Shown: piece after piece, positions 34,084 to 44,292 of the stretch
Layout: every line of letters begins with the position of its first letter
How positions within the stretch are numbered: position 1 is the first letter of the stretch
Notes under the pieces: generated by a model
Database searches by the model: none
Seen by the model: the letters and a program-made list of their open reading frames with translations, nothing else
What the model was told of the DNA's origin: nothing
Program-made: the position numbers and the translations under genes
DNA from: JBFHIZ01 sp963666475
GTDB lineage: Bacteria > Bacillota > Clostridia > Lachnospirales > Lachnospiraceae
Length of the DNA: 64,000 nucleotides
Reading direction: 5' to 3'
Assembly: GCA_963666475.2 (NCBI GenBank)
Contig: CAXXJM010000001.1
Coordinates: 434,001 to 498,000 of the forward strand

Positions 34084-34115
34084 AAAATCACCTGAAATCT
34101 CAGGTGATTTTTTTT
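34084..34115. terminator. Bidirectional terminator between the DegV gene and aroC
   Basis: AATCACCTGA (34086-34095) and TCAGGTGATT (34100-34109) pair around a 4-nt loop, with a run of A before and T after. It serves both converging genes and touches the aroC stop. Confidence 0.93.
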
Positions 34116-35220
34116 AGTCATGATGAATATATATTTTCTTTACAGAATCCAGTCTGGCTGACATGTTAGAAAGTAAAAGATCTAGAAGAGTACAGGCTGC
34201 CATAGATTCTACAACTACAACGGCACGTGGAACAATAATTGGATCGTGTCGTCCTAGAATGGATAAATTAGTTTCTTCTCCTTGTTTGTTGATGGTATGT
34301 TGCTCTGAAGAAATAGAGGGGGTTGGCTTGAAATGTGTTTTTATGAGGATGTCCTCTCCATTTGAGATTCCACCAAGTATTCCTCCTGCATGATTTGTTT
34401 TTGCAATGATTTTCTGTTCGCTGATGGAAAGGCAATCATTGTTTTGTGTGCCCGTTGTTTTTGAAACTGCAACACCGTCACCAATTTCAACAGCTTTCAC
34501 GGCTCCAATAGACATCATAGCTTTTGCTAAATTAGCATCTAATTTGTCGAATACAGGATCGCCAAGACCGATTGGACAATTCTTGATAATACAAGCAACT
34601 TGTCCACCAGATGAATCGTGTTTACGAATACATTCCTTCAAATATTCTTCTGCAAGAGCACTTGCCTGTTCGTCAGGCATAGCTGTTTTTGAAAGAAGAA
34701 TATGTTCTTTGTTAAAATTGGAAGGATTGATTTCCACTGGTCCAATGGAATGGGTGTATGCACAAATCTCAACACCTATTTCTTTTAGTATTTTTATTGC
34801 GACGGCTCCACCAGCCACACGTGCAGCTGTTTCTCGTCCAGAAGATCGACCGCCACCTCTATAGTCAAAGAAACCGTATTTTTGATCAAACGTAAAGTCT
34901 GCATGACCTGGCCGATATATGTTTGCAATTTCGCCGTAATCTTTCGATCTTTGGTTGGTGTTTTGAATCATCATGGATATAGGAGAGCCTGTAGTATATC
35001 CTTCAAACACACCAGAAAGAATTTCAACAGCATCATTTTCTGAACGTGGTGTTGTGTATGGATTTCCGCCAGGTTTTCTTCGATTCAGAAACGGTTGGAT
35101 ATCTTCTTCTGATAATTTTAATCCCGCAGGACATCCATCAATAACAACGCCTAAAGCTTTGCCATGAGATTCTCCCCAGGTTGTAATTCTAAAAATATTT
35201 CCAAATGTTGATCCTGCCAT
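34114..35220 (-). CDS. aroC: Chorismate synthase
   Basis: AroC (368 aa) converts EPSP to chorismate with reduced FMN, the last step of the shikimate pathway. The N-terminal GNIFRITTWGESHG, the RRKPGGNPYTTPR block, RPGHADFTFDQKYGFFDYRGGGRSSGRETAARVAGGA and the C-terminal RHDPIIVPRAVVVVE are all family signatures. AGAGGGC precedes the ATG. No other shikimate gene is in the window; it is transcribed alone from its own promoter. Confidence 0.97.
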   Translation of the reverse strand: MAGSTFGNIFRITTWGESHGKALGVVIDGCPAGLKLSEEDIQPFLNRRKPGGNPYTTPRSENDAVEILSGVFEGYTTGSPISMMIQNTNQRSKDYGEIANIYRPGHADFTFDQKYGFFDYRGGGRSSGRETAARVAGGAVAIKILKEIGVEICAYTHSIGPVEINPSNFNKEHILLSKTAMPDEQASALAEEYLKECIRKHDSSGGQVACIIKNCPIGLGDPVFDKLDANLAKAMMSIGAVKAVEIGDGVAVSKTTGTQNNDCLSISEQKIIAKTNHAGGILGGISNGEDILIKTHFKPTPSISSEQHTINKQGEETNLSILGRHDPIIVPRAVVVVESMAACTLLDLLLSNMSARLDSVKKIYIHHD

Positions 35221-35251
35221 GATATTGCCCTCTTTTTTCTATATTTGCTTT

Positions 35252-35280
35252 ATTGTATCGAAAAAATCAGTTTTCTTCAA
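35252..35280 (-). promoter_or_regulatory. Promoter of aroC
   Basis: On the - strand, TTGAAG (35275-35280), a 17-nt spacer and TACAAT (35252-35257). Confidence 0.75.
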
Positions 35281-35312
35281 GCAAAGATTGAAGAAGTTTC
35301 AAATCTATTTTA

Positions 35313-35341
35313 TTGAAGAAACATATGCATTATGATAAAAT
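35313..35341 (+). promoter_or_regulatory. Promoter of the VanY-like gene
   Basis: -35 TTGAAG (35313-35318), 17-nt spacer, -10 TAAAAT (35336-35341). It lies inside the longest open frame and so argues for the downstream ATG at 35373. Confidence 0.72.
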
Positions 35342-35372
35342 AAAGGAAAATTATAAAGGAAAAGGGACCTTT

Positions 35373-36485
35373 ATGTACACTTGGGATGAACGAGTTATAC
35401 GAAAACTTAAAAAGTTCAGCAAGAAAAACAAATTTACTAAAAAATTAGCAATGTTACTAATTTATTTGATCTGTTTTATTTCTGCATTGCTGAAATGGTT
35501 TTCTGACCATCAAAAAAAGATATATTCACTAGTCTCATTGAGCATTTTTTTCTTAGTGAGCTGTAGTTTTGCACTTCCGGGATTTATAGAGACAAGCGAA
35601 ATTGATGAATATAAAATTGTAGCGCAAGCTGAAGAAGTGCATGCAGAAGAACAACAAATTGAAGAGATTTTATCGGGAAACGAATCCTTATATATCGATG
35701 ATGAAGAAGTAACTTATGGTCCAGATGATGAAGAAATTACGAATGTTCAATTGGATTATTATTCTGCAGATGATATTTTGACAGCTGCGAATATTGGTAG
35801 TGAAGAGGACGATGTAGCGAGCGGTGAAATTGATGAAAGTGAAAATGAGGAAGGAACTACAAATACAGAAGACCTAATCGAAGACTATGTGTCGATTTCA
35901 GATATGGATCCACTTGATTGGAGATATATTCTAGTCAATAAGCAACATCCTGTTCCAGAAAACTATGAATTCACTTTAGGAACTATTCAAGGTTCTATGG
36001 AGTGTGATGAAAGAATTTTAGATGATTTATATGCGATGCTTTTGGCAGCTAAAAATGATCGAGTTTCACTGTTGATTTGTTCTCCATATCGCGATTATAA
36101 TCGACAGGAAGTATTATTTGAGCGTAAGGTAAAAGCATATAAAGCGCGCGGACTATCTTATGCAGAAGCATATAGTGCTGCATCAATGTATGTTACAGCT
36201 CCAGGTGCTAGTGAACATCAGATCGGATTGGCGTTTGACATTGTATCCGTTTCTCATCAAACTTTGGACTATGAGTTTGGCTCTACTCAATCTGGAATAT
36301 GGTTACAAGAAAACAGTTATAAATATGGATTTATTTTACGATACCCTTATGGTGCAGGAGATATTACCGGTATTGTTTATGAACCTTGGCATTTTCGTTA
36401 TGTAGGTGTTGAAGCAGCCACATACATAAAACAACATGGAATTACACTAGAAGAGTTCGTAGATGAACTCAATGCGAATCAATAG
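35373..36485 (+). CDS. VanY-type D-alanyl-D-alanine carboxypeptidase
   Basis: A membrane-anchored zinc peptidase (370 aa) that trims the terminal D-Ala of peptidoglycan stems. Basic residues at the N-terminus precede two hydrophobic segments (about 22-42 and 50-70), then an acidic linker of about 100 residues, then the VanY domain. Metal and catalytic residues are in SEHQIGLAFDI (His282, Asp289) and EPWHFR (Glu337, His340). The linked SPYRDYNRQ segment is also typical. Nothing here indicates vancomycin resistance; such genes are ordinary wall-remodelling enzymes in Clostridia. The ATG at 35373 follows AAAAGGG. tgt follows closely. Confidence 0.9.
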   Translation: MYTWDERVIRKLKKFSKKNKFTKKLAMLLIYLICFISALLKWFSDHQKKIYSLVSLSIFFLVSCSFALPGFIETSEIDEYKIVAQAEEVHAEEQQIEEILSGNESLYIDDEEVTYGPDDEEITNVQLDYYSADDILTAANIGSEEDDVASGEIDESENEEGTTNTEDLIEDYVSISDMDPLDWRYILVNKQHPVPENYEFTLGTIQGSMECDERILDDLYAMLLAAKNDRVSLLICSPYRDYNRQEVLFERKVKAYKARGLSYAEAYSAASMYVTAPGASEHQIGLAFDIVSVSHQTLDYEFGSTQSGIWLQENSYKYGFILRYPYGAGDITGIVYEPWHFRYVGVEAATYIKQHGITLEEFVDELNANQ

Positions 36486-36509
36486 AATAAAAATAGAATA
36501 GGAATATAT

Positions 36510-37637
<1,128 letters not shown>

Positions 37638-37653
37638 AAAAATAATAAAGTTC

Positions 37654-37683
37654 TTGCTATATGCAATTGAAATATTGTATGAT
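37654..37683 (+). promoter_or_regulatory. Promoter of yajC
   Basis: -35 TTGCTA (37654-37659), 18-nt spacer, -10 TATGAT (37678-37683). Confidence 0.65.
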
Positions 37684-37728
37684 AACTAAGAATAATGACA
37701 ACATCCAGGCGATGTAAAAGGAGGAAAT

Positions 37729-38055
37729 ATGATAACTTTAGATGCGGCAACAACGGCACTTGGTGGAACTAGTGGAACAATTATGATGGTCGTATGGATC
37801 GTAGTGATCGTTGGATTTATGTATTTTGCGATGATTCGTCCACAAAAAAAAGAAAAGAAAAAACAAGAAGAAATGTTAAGCACACTTTCAACAGGTGATG
37901 TGGTACTTACAACGAGTGGTTTTTATGGTGTGATTATTGATATATCAGATGATACTGTAATTGTTGAGTTCGGCAGTAACAAAAACTGTAGAATTCCTAT
38001 GCAAAAAGCAGCAATCTCTCAGGTTGAAAAAGCGAATGCTTCAGAAGAAGCATAA
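37729..38055 (+). CDS. yajC: Preprotein translocase subunit YajC
   Basis: A 108-aa accessory subunit of the Sec translocase, near SecDF. One membrane helix (about 17-37) is followed by YFAMIRPQKKEKKKQEEML, the family signature, then a small beta domain (GDVVLTTSGFYGVIIDISDDTVIVEFG). AAAAGGAGG precedes the ATG. The tgt-yajC order is conserved in many bacteria; secD and secF are not in the window. Confidence 0.94.
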   Translation: MITLDAATTALGGTSGTIMMVVWIVVIVGFMYFAMIRPQKKEKKKQEEMLSTLSTGDVVLTTSGFYGVIIDISDDTVIVEFGSNKNCRIPMQKAAISQVEKANASEEA

Positions 38056-38072
38056 GTTCTTTATTTTTAGAT

Positions 38073-38108
38073 AAAAAAGTTCTGAAAAATTTTTTTCAGA
38101 ACTTTTTT
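38073..38108 (+). terminator. Terminator of yajC
   Basis: AAAAAAGTTCTGAA and TTCAGAACTTTTTT form a long stem around an A/T-rich loop and end in a T-run. Confidence 0.92.
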
Positions 38109-38138
38109 TATTTTAATTTAATAACCGAAAGTTATGAA

Positions 38139-38171
38139 AGGTATAAAATATTATTATTATTATTTATACCT
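38139..38171 (+). promoter_or_regulatory. Inverted repeat with an ATT-repeat centre upstream of leuB
   Basis: AGGTATAAA (38139-38147) and TTTATACCT (38163-38171) are a perfect 9-bp inverted repeat enclosing a short ATT/TTA repeat. The right arm overlaps the -35 area of a candidate promoter, so it may be an operator. Confidence 0.42.
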
Positions 38172-38186
38172 AACGTGTGGTAAACT
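38157..38186 (+). promoter_or_regulatory. Candidate promoter of leuB
   Basis: TTATTA (38157-38162), an 18-nt spacer and TAAACT (38181-38186). The -35 is poor; an alternative -10 is TATAAA at 38142-38147. The leader is too short for a T-box. Confidence 0.35.
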
Positions 38187-38225
38187 AGTAAATATTAGAC
38201 TTTTTATTGAGAATGGAGAATTACG

Positions 38226-39308
38226 ATGAAGTATCAAATTGCGTGTATACCAGGAGACGGAATTGGGCCAGAAATTGTTCGCGAAACAAAGCGTGTTTTG
38301 GAAGCGGTAGCAAAAAAATATAACCATGAATTTGTATTTACAGATGTCCTCATGGGTGGAGCATCCATTGATGATTGTGGTGTGCCTTTGACGGATGAGA
38401 CCATTCGAATATGTAAAGAATCTGATGCGATACTTATGGGATCGATTGGTGGGGATCCAAATACTTCACCATGGTATCAACTAGAACCATCCAAACGTCC
38501 AGAAGCGGGACTTTTGAAAATTAGAAAAGAATTAGGTCTGTTTGCAAATCTGAGACCTGCATTTCTTTATCCGGAATTAGCAGATGCATGTCCACTAAAA
38601 GAATCCATTAGTTCATTAGGCTTTGATATGATGATTATGCGAGAACTAACTGGAGGTATTTATTTTGGAACTCGAAAAACAGAGGAGCATGACGGCGTGA
38701 TTTACAGTTCAGATGCAATGGAGTATTCCGATGTTGAAGTGAGGCGAATTGCTATCCGTGCTTTTGATATTGCAAGAAAGAGAAACCGTTTTGTTACGAG
38801 CGTTGATAAAGCAAATGTATTAGATACTTCTAGATTATGGAGAAAAATCGTGGAAGAAGTTGCAAAAGACTATCCAGATGTGGAATATGAGCATATGCTT
38901 GTAGATAATTGTGCAATGCAGTTGGTAAAAAATCCATCTCAATTTGATGTTGTGTTAACCGGAAATATGTTTGGAGATATTTTGTCTGATGAAGCAAGTA
39001 TGATTACGGGTTCCATTGGGATGTTGCCATCAGCAAGTCTAAATGAAACAAAGTTGGGACTTTATGAGCCAAGTCATGGTTCGGCACCAGATATTGCAGG
39101 AAAAGATTTAGCAAATCCAATTGCAACCGTTCTATCGGCATCTATGATGCTTCGATATTCGTTGGATTTAGACAATGAAGCTGATGCGATTGAAGAGGCG
39201 GTGAAAAAAGTCTTGCAAGAAGGATATCGAACCGGAGATATATTTTCAGAGGGATGTCAGTACGTTGGATGTGAGGAAATGGGGAAATTACTTGCGCTAA
39301 GAGTTTAG
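38226..39308 (+). CDS. leuB: 3-Isopropylmalate dehydrogenase
   Basis: LeuB (360 aa) oxidises and decarboxylates 3-isopropylmalate in leucine synthesis using NAD. PGDGIGPEIV at the start, LRPAFLYPEL, the TSVDKANVLDTSRLW segment, the metal-binding LTGNMFGDILSDEASM and the GSAPDIAGKDLANP cofactor loop are all visible. AATGGAG precedes the ATG. It heads the leuB-ilvD-ilvB branched-chain amino acid operon; leuA and leuCD are not in the window. Confidence 0.97.
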   Translation: MKYQIACIPGDGIGPEIVRETKRVLEAVAKKYNHEFVFTDVLMGGASIDDCGVPLTDETIRICKESDAILMGSIGGDPNTSPWYQLEPSKRPEAGLLKIRKELGLFANLRPAFLYPELADACPLKESISSLGFDMMIMRELTGGIYFGTRKTEEHDGVIYSSDAMEYSDVEVRRIAIRAFDIARKRNRFVTSVDKANVLDTSRLWRKIVEEVAKDYPDVEYEHMLVDNCAMQLVKNPSQFDVVLTGNMFGDILSDEASMITGSIGMLPSASLNETKLGLYEPSHGSAPDIAGKDLANPIATVLSASMMLRYSLDLDNEADAIEEAVKKVLQEGYRTGDIFSEGCQYVGCEEMGKLLALRV

Positions 39309-39359
39309 TTTCAGTAAAATATAGATATGTGTTTTGATAAGGAAAGGTAGGTCAAAATT

Positions 39360-41021
39360 ATGAGAAGTGATGCAGTTACAAAAGGGATACAACAAGCTCC
39401 ACATAGATCGTTGTTTAATGCGTTGGGATATACAAAAGAAGAAAGAGAACGACCATTGATTGGTATCGTTAGTTCCTTTAATGAGGTTGTTCCTGGACAT
39501 ATGAATTTAGATAAAATAGTAGATGCAGTAAAAATGGGAGTAGCCATGGCGGGAGGAACACCTATGGTTTTTCCTGCAATTGCAGTATGTGATGGAATTG
39601 CAATGGGACATGCGGGAATGAAATATTCATTAGTAACCCGTGATTTGATTGCAGATAGCACGGAATGTATGGTGAATGCCCACCAATTTGATGCTTTGGT
39701 TTGTGTTCCAAATTGTGATAAAAATGTTCCGGGACTTTTAATGGCGGCAGCAAGAATAAATATTCCGACAATTTTTGTTTCTGGCGGTCCAATGCTTGCA
39801 GGACGTTTTCATGGGAAAAAGACAAGTCTATCAAGTGTATTTGAGGCGGTTGGAGCACATGCGGCTGGAACAATGTCAGATCGTGACATAGAAGAGTTTG
39901 AAGAGTCGGCATGCCCTACGTGTGGTTCTTGTTCCGGTATGTTTACAGCAAATAGCATGAACTGCTTAACTGAAGCAATTGGAATGGCGTTAAAAGGAAA
40001 TGGTTCCATTCCGGCAGTGTATTCAGAGCGAATTCGACTTGCGAAACATGCAGGAATGCAAATAGTTGAGCTGTTCAAGAAAGATATTAAGCCACGTGAT
40101 ATTATGAATGAAAAAGCATTTATGAATGCGTTGACGGTTGATATGGCACTTGGTTGTTCGACAAATTCGATGTTGCATCTACCTGCTATTGCACATGAAG
40201 CAGGTGTAGAATTGAATTTAGAAATTGCAAATGATTTATCAAAGATTACTCCGAACTTATGTCATTTGGCACCAGCAGGCGATATTTATATGGAAGATTT
40301 AAATGAAGCTGGCGGTGTATATGCAGTCATGAATGAACTAGATAAAAAAGGCTTATTACATACGGATCTGATTACCGCGACTGGAAAGACTGTGAAAGAG
40401 AATATTGAGCATGTTCACAATATGAATCCAGAAGTAATTCGTCCAATCGAAAATCCATATTCCCAGACGGGTGGAATTGCTGTTCTGAAAGGGAACCTTG
40501 CACCAGAAGGTTCTGTTGTAAAACAATCAGCAGTAGTGAAGGAAATGATGGTGCATGAAGGGCCAGCTCGCGTATTTAATTGTGAAGAAGATGCGATTTC
40601 TGCAATATTAGGTGGGGAAATTGTTGCTGGAGATGTCGTAATCATTCGTTACGAAGGTCCAAAAGGTGGACCGGGAATGAGAGAAATGTTAAATCCTACA
40701 TCTGCGATTGCGGGCATGGGACTTGGGTCTTCCGTAGCGTTGATTACAGATGGAAGATTTTCAGGAGCATCAAGAGGTGCATCGATTGGACACGTTTCAC
40801 CAGAGGCTGTAGTGGGTGGACCAATTGCATTGGTAAAAGAAGGGGATTTGATTAAAATAAATATTCCTGAGAACACACTTAATGTGGATGTTTCTGACGA
40901 AGAACTAGAAAAGAGAAAAGAAGCATGGATTCCAAAAGAAATGAAAGAACAAACAGGTTATCTTGCAAGATATCAAAAACTAGTATCTAGTAGTTCAAAA
41001 GGTGCTGTTTTAGAAGGATAA
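39360..41021 (+). CDS. ilvD: Dihydroxy-acid dehydratase
   Basis: IlvD (553 aa) dehydrates dihydroxy acids to the 2-keto acid precursors of valine and isoleucine (and, onward, leucine). CVPNCDKNVPG and CPTCGSCSGMF hold the iron-sulfur cluster cysteines, and the C-terminal RYEGPKGGPGMREML and TDGRFSGASRGASIGHVSPEA blocks are signatures. AGGAAAGG lies upstream of the ATG. It is flanked by leuB and ilvB in the same direction. Confidence 0.97.
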   Translation: MRSDAVTKGIQQAPHRSLFNALGYTKEERERPLIGIVSSFNEVVPGHMNLDKIVDAVKMGVAMAGGTPMVFPAIAVCDGIAMGHAGMKYSLVTRDLIADSTECMVNAHQFDALVCVPNCDKNVPGLLMAAARINIPTIFVSGGPMLAGRFHGKKTSLSSVFEAVGAHAAGTMSDRDIEEFEESACPTCGSCSGMFTANSMNCLTEAIGMALKGNGSIPAVYSERIRLAKHAGMQIVELFKKDIKPRDIMNEKAFMNALTVDMALGCSTNSMLHLPAIAHEAGVELNLEIANDLSKITPNLCHLAPAGDIYMEDLNEAGGVYAVMNELDKKGLLHTDLITATGKTVKENIEHVHNMNPEVIRPIENPYSQTGGIAVLKGNLAPEGSVVKQSAVVKEMMVHEGPARVFNCEEDAISAILGGEIVAGDVVIIRYEGPKGGPGMREMLNPTSAIAGMGLGSSVALITDGRFSGASRGASIGHVSPEAVVGGPIALVKEGDLIKINIPENTLNVDVSDEELEKRKEAWIPKEMKEQTGYLARYQKLVSSSSKGAVLEG

Positions 41022-41087
41022 TTAGCAAGAGAAAGTAAGTATTTGCATACAGATGAAATAGTGGCTGTGGCAGGAATGGAGAGCAAA

Positions 41088-42764
41088 ATGAAATTAACTG
41101 GAGCAGAAATCGTTATCTCGTGTTTAAAAGAACAGGGAGTGGACACTGTTTTTGGATATCCAGGCGGTGCAATACTAAATATATATGACGCATTATATAA
41201 ACATCCGGAAATGAGACATGTGTTGACTGCACATGAGCAAGGTGCAGCACATGCAGCCGATGGATATGCAAGATCAACTGGTAAAGTAGGAGTATGTATG
41301 GCAACGAGTGGGCCAGGCGCTACAAACCTTGTGACAGGGATAGCAACAGCATATATGGACAGCGTTCCGATGGTTGCAATTACTGCAAATGTGGCTTTGC
41401 CCCTTCTCGGCAAGGATTCTTTTCAGGAAATTGATATTGCTGGCGTAACAATGCCTATTACAAAGCATGGATTCATTGTAAAGGATGTAAAAGATCTCGC
41501 AAAAACTTTACGAAAAGCATTTCGTATTGCGCAATCAGACCGTCCGGGACCAGTTTTGGTAGATATTACAAAAGACGCTACTTCAGATACGTGTGAGTTT
41601 GTATCTAGAGAACCTTATAAAGTTCTTATGAAGTCCTCCTATACAGAAGAAGAAATCGATCAAGTTGTACACATGATCAATCAGTCTGAAAGACCATATG
41701 TATTTGTCGGTGGAGGCGCTATCGCATCTGGAGCAAATGAAGAGCTTTCTGAGTTTGTTCATAAAGTACAGGCCCCTGTATGCGATACATTAATGGCGAA
41801 AGGAGCCTTTGATGGATATGACCCGCTATACACTGGAATGATTGGTATGCATGGTACTAAGACAGCTAATCTAGGAGTGAGCCAGTGTGACCTCTTAATT
41901 GCCTTGGGAGCAAGATTTTCGGATCGTGTCGTTGGGAATGTAAAAAAATTTGCGAAGCATGCTAAAGTAATTCATATTGATATTGATGCAGCAGAAATAA
42001 ATAAGAATGTGAAATCCGTAGCTAATTTAGTAGGTGATTTAAAAGAAATATTACAAGTAATCAATAAGCGAATTGAACCGAAACAACACAAGGAGTGGAT
42101 TGAGAAAATTCTTGACATGAAAGAAAAATATCCATTACGTTATGATACATCCAAATTAACATGCCCTTTTATAATTGAGAAAATTGATGAACTTACAAAC
42201 GATGAAGCCATTATTGTAACTGAAGTTGGGCAACATCAGATGTGGTCCGCACAGTACTATAAGTATACAAAGCCTCGTACTTTTTTATCATCTGGAGGAC
42301 TTGGGACTATGGGCTATGGCTTAGGTGCTGCTCTTGGGGCTAAGGTAGGAAATCCAGATAAAGCATGTATTAATGTTGCTGGAGATGGATGTTTTCGTAT
42401 GAATCTAAATGAATTGGCTACGGCATCTAGAGAGAACATTCCAATCATTGAAGTGATTATTAATAACTCTGTTCTTGGTATGGTGCGTCAGTGGCAGAAT
42501 TTGTTTTATGGAGAACGTTATTCATATACAGTTTTAGAAGATAAGGTAAACTTTGTAAAAGTAGCTGAGGCATTAGGCTGTGTTGGTATGCGTGTTAAAA
42601 CAAAAGAAGAATTTGGGGAAGCATTTGAAAAAGCGTTAAAGCTAGGTGTTCCTGTCGTGATTGACTGCGTAATCGAAAGAGATGATAAAGTGTTTCCAAT
42701 GGTTTCTCCTGGAGCGCCTATCAGTGAAGTGTTTGATGAAGAGGACATGAATAGCAAAGCATAA
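41088..42764 (+). CDS. ilvB: Acetolactate synthase, large (catalytic) subunit
   Basis: This thiamine-diphosphate enzyme (558 aa) makes acetolactate and acetohydroxybutyrate, the first common step to valine, leucine and isoleucine. GYPGGAILNIYDAL, the catalytic Glu in TAHEQGAAHAADGYAR, and the ThDP/Mg motif beginning AGDGCFRMN and running to NNSVLGMVRQWQ are visible. The ATG at 41088 follows GGAGAG; longer starts from a TTG at 41043 do not fit the family. The regulatory subunit gene ilvN does not follow; the next gene is a cell-wall enzyme. Confidence 0.95.
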   Translation: MKLTGAEIVISCLKEQGVDTVFGYPGGAILNIYDALYKHPEMRHVLTAHEQGAAHAADGYARSTGKVGVCMATSGPGATNLVTGIATAYMDSVPMVAITANVALPLLGKDSFQEIDIAGVTMPITKHGFIVKDVKDLAKTLRKAFRIAQSDRPGPVLVDITKDATSDTCEFVSREPYKVLMKSSYTEEEIDQVVHMINQSERPYVFVGGGAIASGANEELSEFVHKVQAPVCDTLMAKGAFDGYDPLYTGMIGMHGTKTANLGVSQCDLLIALGARFSDRVVGNVKKFAKHAKVIHIDIDAAEINKNVKSVANLVGDLKEILQVINKRIEPKQHKEWIEKILDMKEKYPLRYDTSKLTCPFIIEKIDELTNDEAIIVTEVGQHQMWSAQYYKYTKPRTFLSSGGLGTMGYGLGAALGAKVGNPDKACINVAGDGCFRMNLNELATASRENIPIIEVIINNSVLGMVRQWQNLFYGERYSYTVLEDKVNFVKVAEALGCVGMRVKTKEEFGEAFEKALKLGVPVVIDCVIERDDKVFPMVSPGAPISEVFDEEDMNSKA

Positions 42765-42784
42765 CTGCTTTGATTCGGGTGGGT

Positions 42785-44188
42785 ATGAAAAAAAGAAGAT
42801 TTAGGGTATTGAAAGCATTTTTAATTACACCAATCGTCATTTCTGTTATTTTCTATATTTTACTTGCGTGGTATTACAAAGACTCCTTTAGTTACGGAAC
42901 ATGGATAAATGGTGTTTATGCAACTGGAAAGACAATTGATGATATTGATCAAGAGCTTTTGAAAATGAACAATCATAGTGAACTTATATTGTTACTCCCA
43001 GATGGAGAATCTGCTCTTCTTGATTTAAATCAGATGGATTATCAGATGGATTATAAGGGACCCTTGATTTCCTTGCTAAATCAGCAAAACCCTTTTTCCT
43101 GGGGTATGAATCTATTCAATTTAAATGGAATGATAATACAGGCAAAATGTACCTATGATGTGGGACTTCTTGATGCACAACTTGAACAACTGTCATTCTT
43201 TCAAACGGCCATAGATGGACGATTTGATGAAATTAAAATTGAAAAGGAAGAAGATGGGTATCAATGTACCTTTTCTCAAGAATCTCTTTTAAACACGGAA
43301 GAAGCAAAACGACGAATTGAAAAAGCTTTACTACGAGGAGAATCAACTGTGAATTTGTATGATGCAGCATGTTATTTTTCCTATGAACAGACAGAGCAAG
43401 ATCTTCAGACTCTATTGCTTTGGGATAAAATTCAGGAACTACAGTCTTTTACATTTACATTTGTTTTTGGAGAACAGGAAGAGACGATAGATAAACGAAT
43501 TGTTTCTAATTGGATAGATACGGATACGGATGGAACGATTTTACTTGATGAGGATGGTGAAATACTTATCGATGAGAGTAAAATTGATGACTACATGAAG
43601 AGAATATCAGATATTTATAATACCTTAGAATTCCCTAGAACATACACCACGTTTCAAGGAAATGAAGTGACGATCAATCAGGGGAACTATGGTAATTCCT
43701 TTGATGTGGAAGAAGAGACTGCATACTTAAAACAGGCATTTTATCAGAACCAAAGTGAGAGTCATGTTGTAAATTATTCTGAAAGAGCTTTATATCAGGG
43801 TGCTGATTATATAGGACCAGATTATATTGAAGTGAATTTATCCGCTCAAAAAATGTATGTCATAATTGGGCACGAATTATTTGCTGAAACGGATGTCGTA
43901 ACTGGAAATGTATCTACGGGTATGCAAACAAAACCACGAATTTGTTATATTTATGCAAAACAGGAGAATCGAACATTGCGTGGAGATGGATATGCTGCAC
44001 AAGTCGATTATTGGATGCCGGTATATGGTGGAGTAGGAATTCATGATGCAAAATGGAGATCAAGATTCGGCGGAGAAATATATAAAAGAAGCGGTTCCCA
44101 TGGTTGTATCAACACGCCGCGAGATATCATGGAGCAAATTTATGAAGTATCTTTTGTTGGGATGCCAGTAATTATATATAACGAATGA
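42785..44188 (+). CDS. L,D-transpeptidase (YkuD family) with membrane anchor
   Basis: A cell-wall cross-linking enzyme (467 aa) predicted to form 3-3 peptidoglycan links. It has a short basic N-terminus, one membrane helix (about 11-32), a long extracytoplasmic region resembling the putative peptidoglycan-binding domain often paired with YkuD, and a C-terminal YkuD domain (from about IEVNLSAQKMYV). The catalytic site is HDAKWR followed by SGSHGCINTP, with Cys441. The start is the least certain part: GGGTGGG lies immediately before the ATG, an unusually short spacing. It is oddly placed between branched-chain and serine biosynthesis genes. Confidence 0.9.
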   Translation: MKKRRFRVLKAFLITPIVISVIFYILLAWYYKDSFSYGTWINGVYATGKTIDDIDQELLKMNNHSELILLLPDGESALLDLNQMDYQMDYKGPLISLLNQQNPFSWGMNLFNLNGMIIQAKCTYDVGLLDAQLEQLSFFQTAIDGRFDEIKIEKEEDGYQCTFSQESLLNTEEAKRRIEKALLRGESTVNLYDAACYFSYEQTEQDLQTLLLWDKIQELQSFTFTFVFGEQEETIDKRIVSNWIDTDTDGTILLDEDGEILIDESKIDDYMKRISDIYNTLEFPRTYTTFQGNEVTINQGNYGNSFDVEEETAYLKQAFYQNQSESHVVNYSERALYQGADYIGPDYIEVNLSAQKMYVIIGHELFAETDVVTGNVSTGMQTKPRICYIYAKQENRTLRGDGYAAQVDYWMPVYGGVGIHDAKWRSRFGGEIYKRSGSHGCINTPRDIMEQIYEVSFVGMPVIIYNE

Positions 44189-44195
44189 AAGTATA

Positions 44196-44224
44196 TTGAC
44201 GAAAATGAAATATGCATGTAAAAT
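44196..44224 (+). promoter_or_regulatory. Promoter of serC-serA
   Basis: -35 TTGACG (44196-44201), 17-nt spacer, -10 TAAAAT (44219-44224). A TGTTAA/TTAACA inverted repeat (44231-44246) lies at the expected start point. Confidence 0.8.
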
Positions 44225-44292
44225 GAATAATGTTAAAATCTTAACATATATTAATGATTAATAATTTATTTAAGCGTAGGAGGAACAAGAAA

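Noticed and set aside
34406..34864. 152-codon open frame on the + strand antisense to aroC
   Set aside because: aroC is certain on the other strand; the frame has no recognisable domain.
35373..36485. VanY-like gene as vancomycin resistance
   Set aside because: No vanH/A/X or VanRS-like genes are nearby, and VanY-type carboxypeptidases are common wall enzymes in Clostridia.
38149..38166. ATT repeat run as a CRISPR or minisatellite
   Set aside because: It is a short trinucleotide run of about 18 bases without spacers; it is treated only as the core of the leuB inverted repeat.
38111..38225. T-box leader before leuB
   Set aside because: The region is only about 115 bases, has no T-box core sequence and no specifier hairpin.
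40973..41413. 146-codon - strand frame across the ilvD/ilvB junction
   Set aside because: Both flanking genes are intact on the + strand, and it has no ribosome-binding site or family match.
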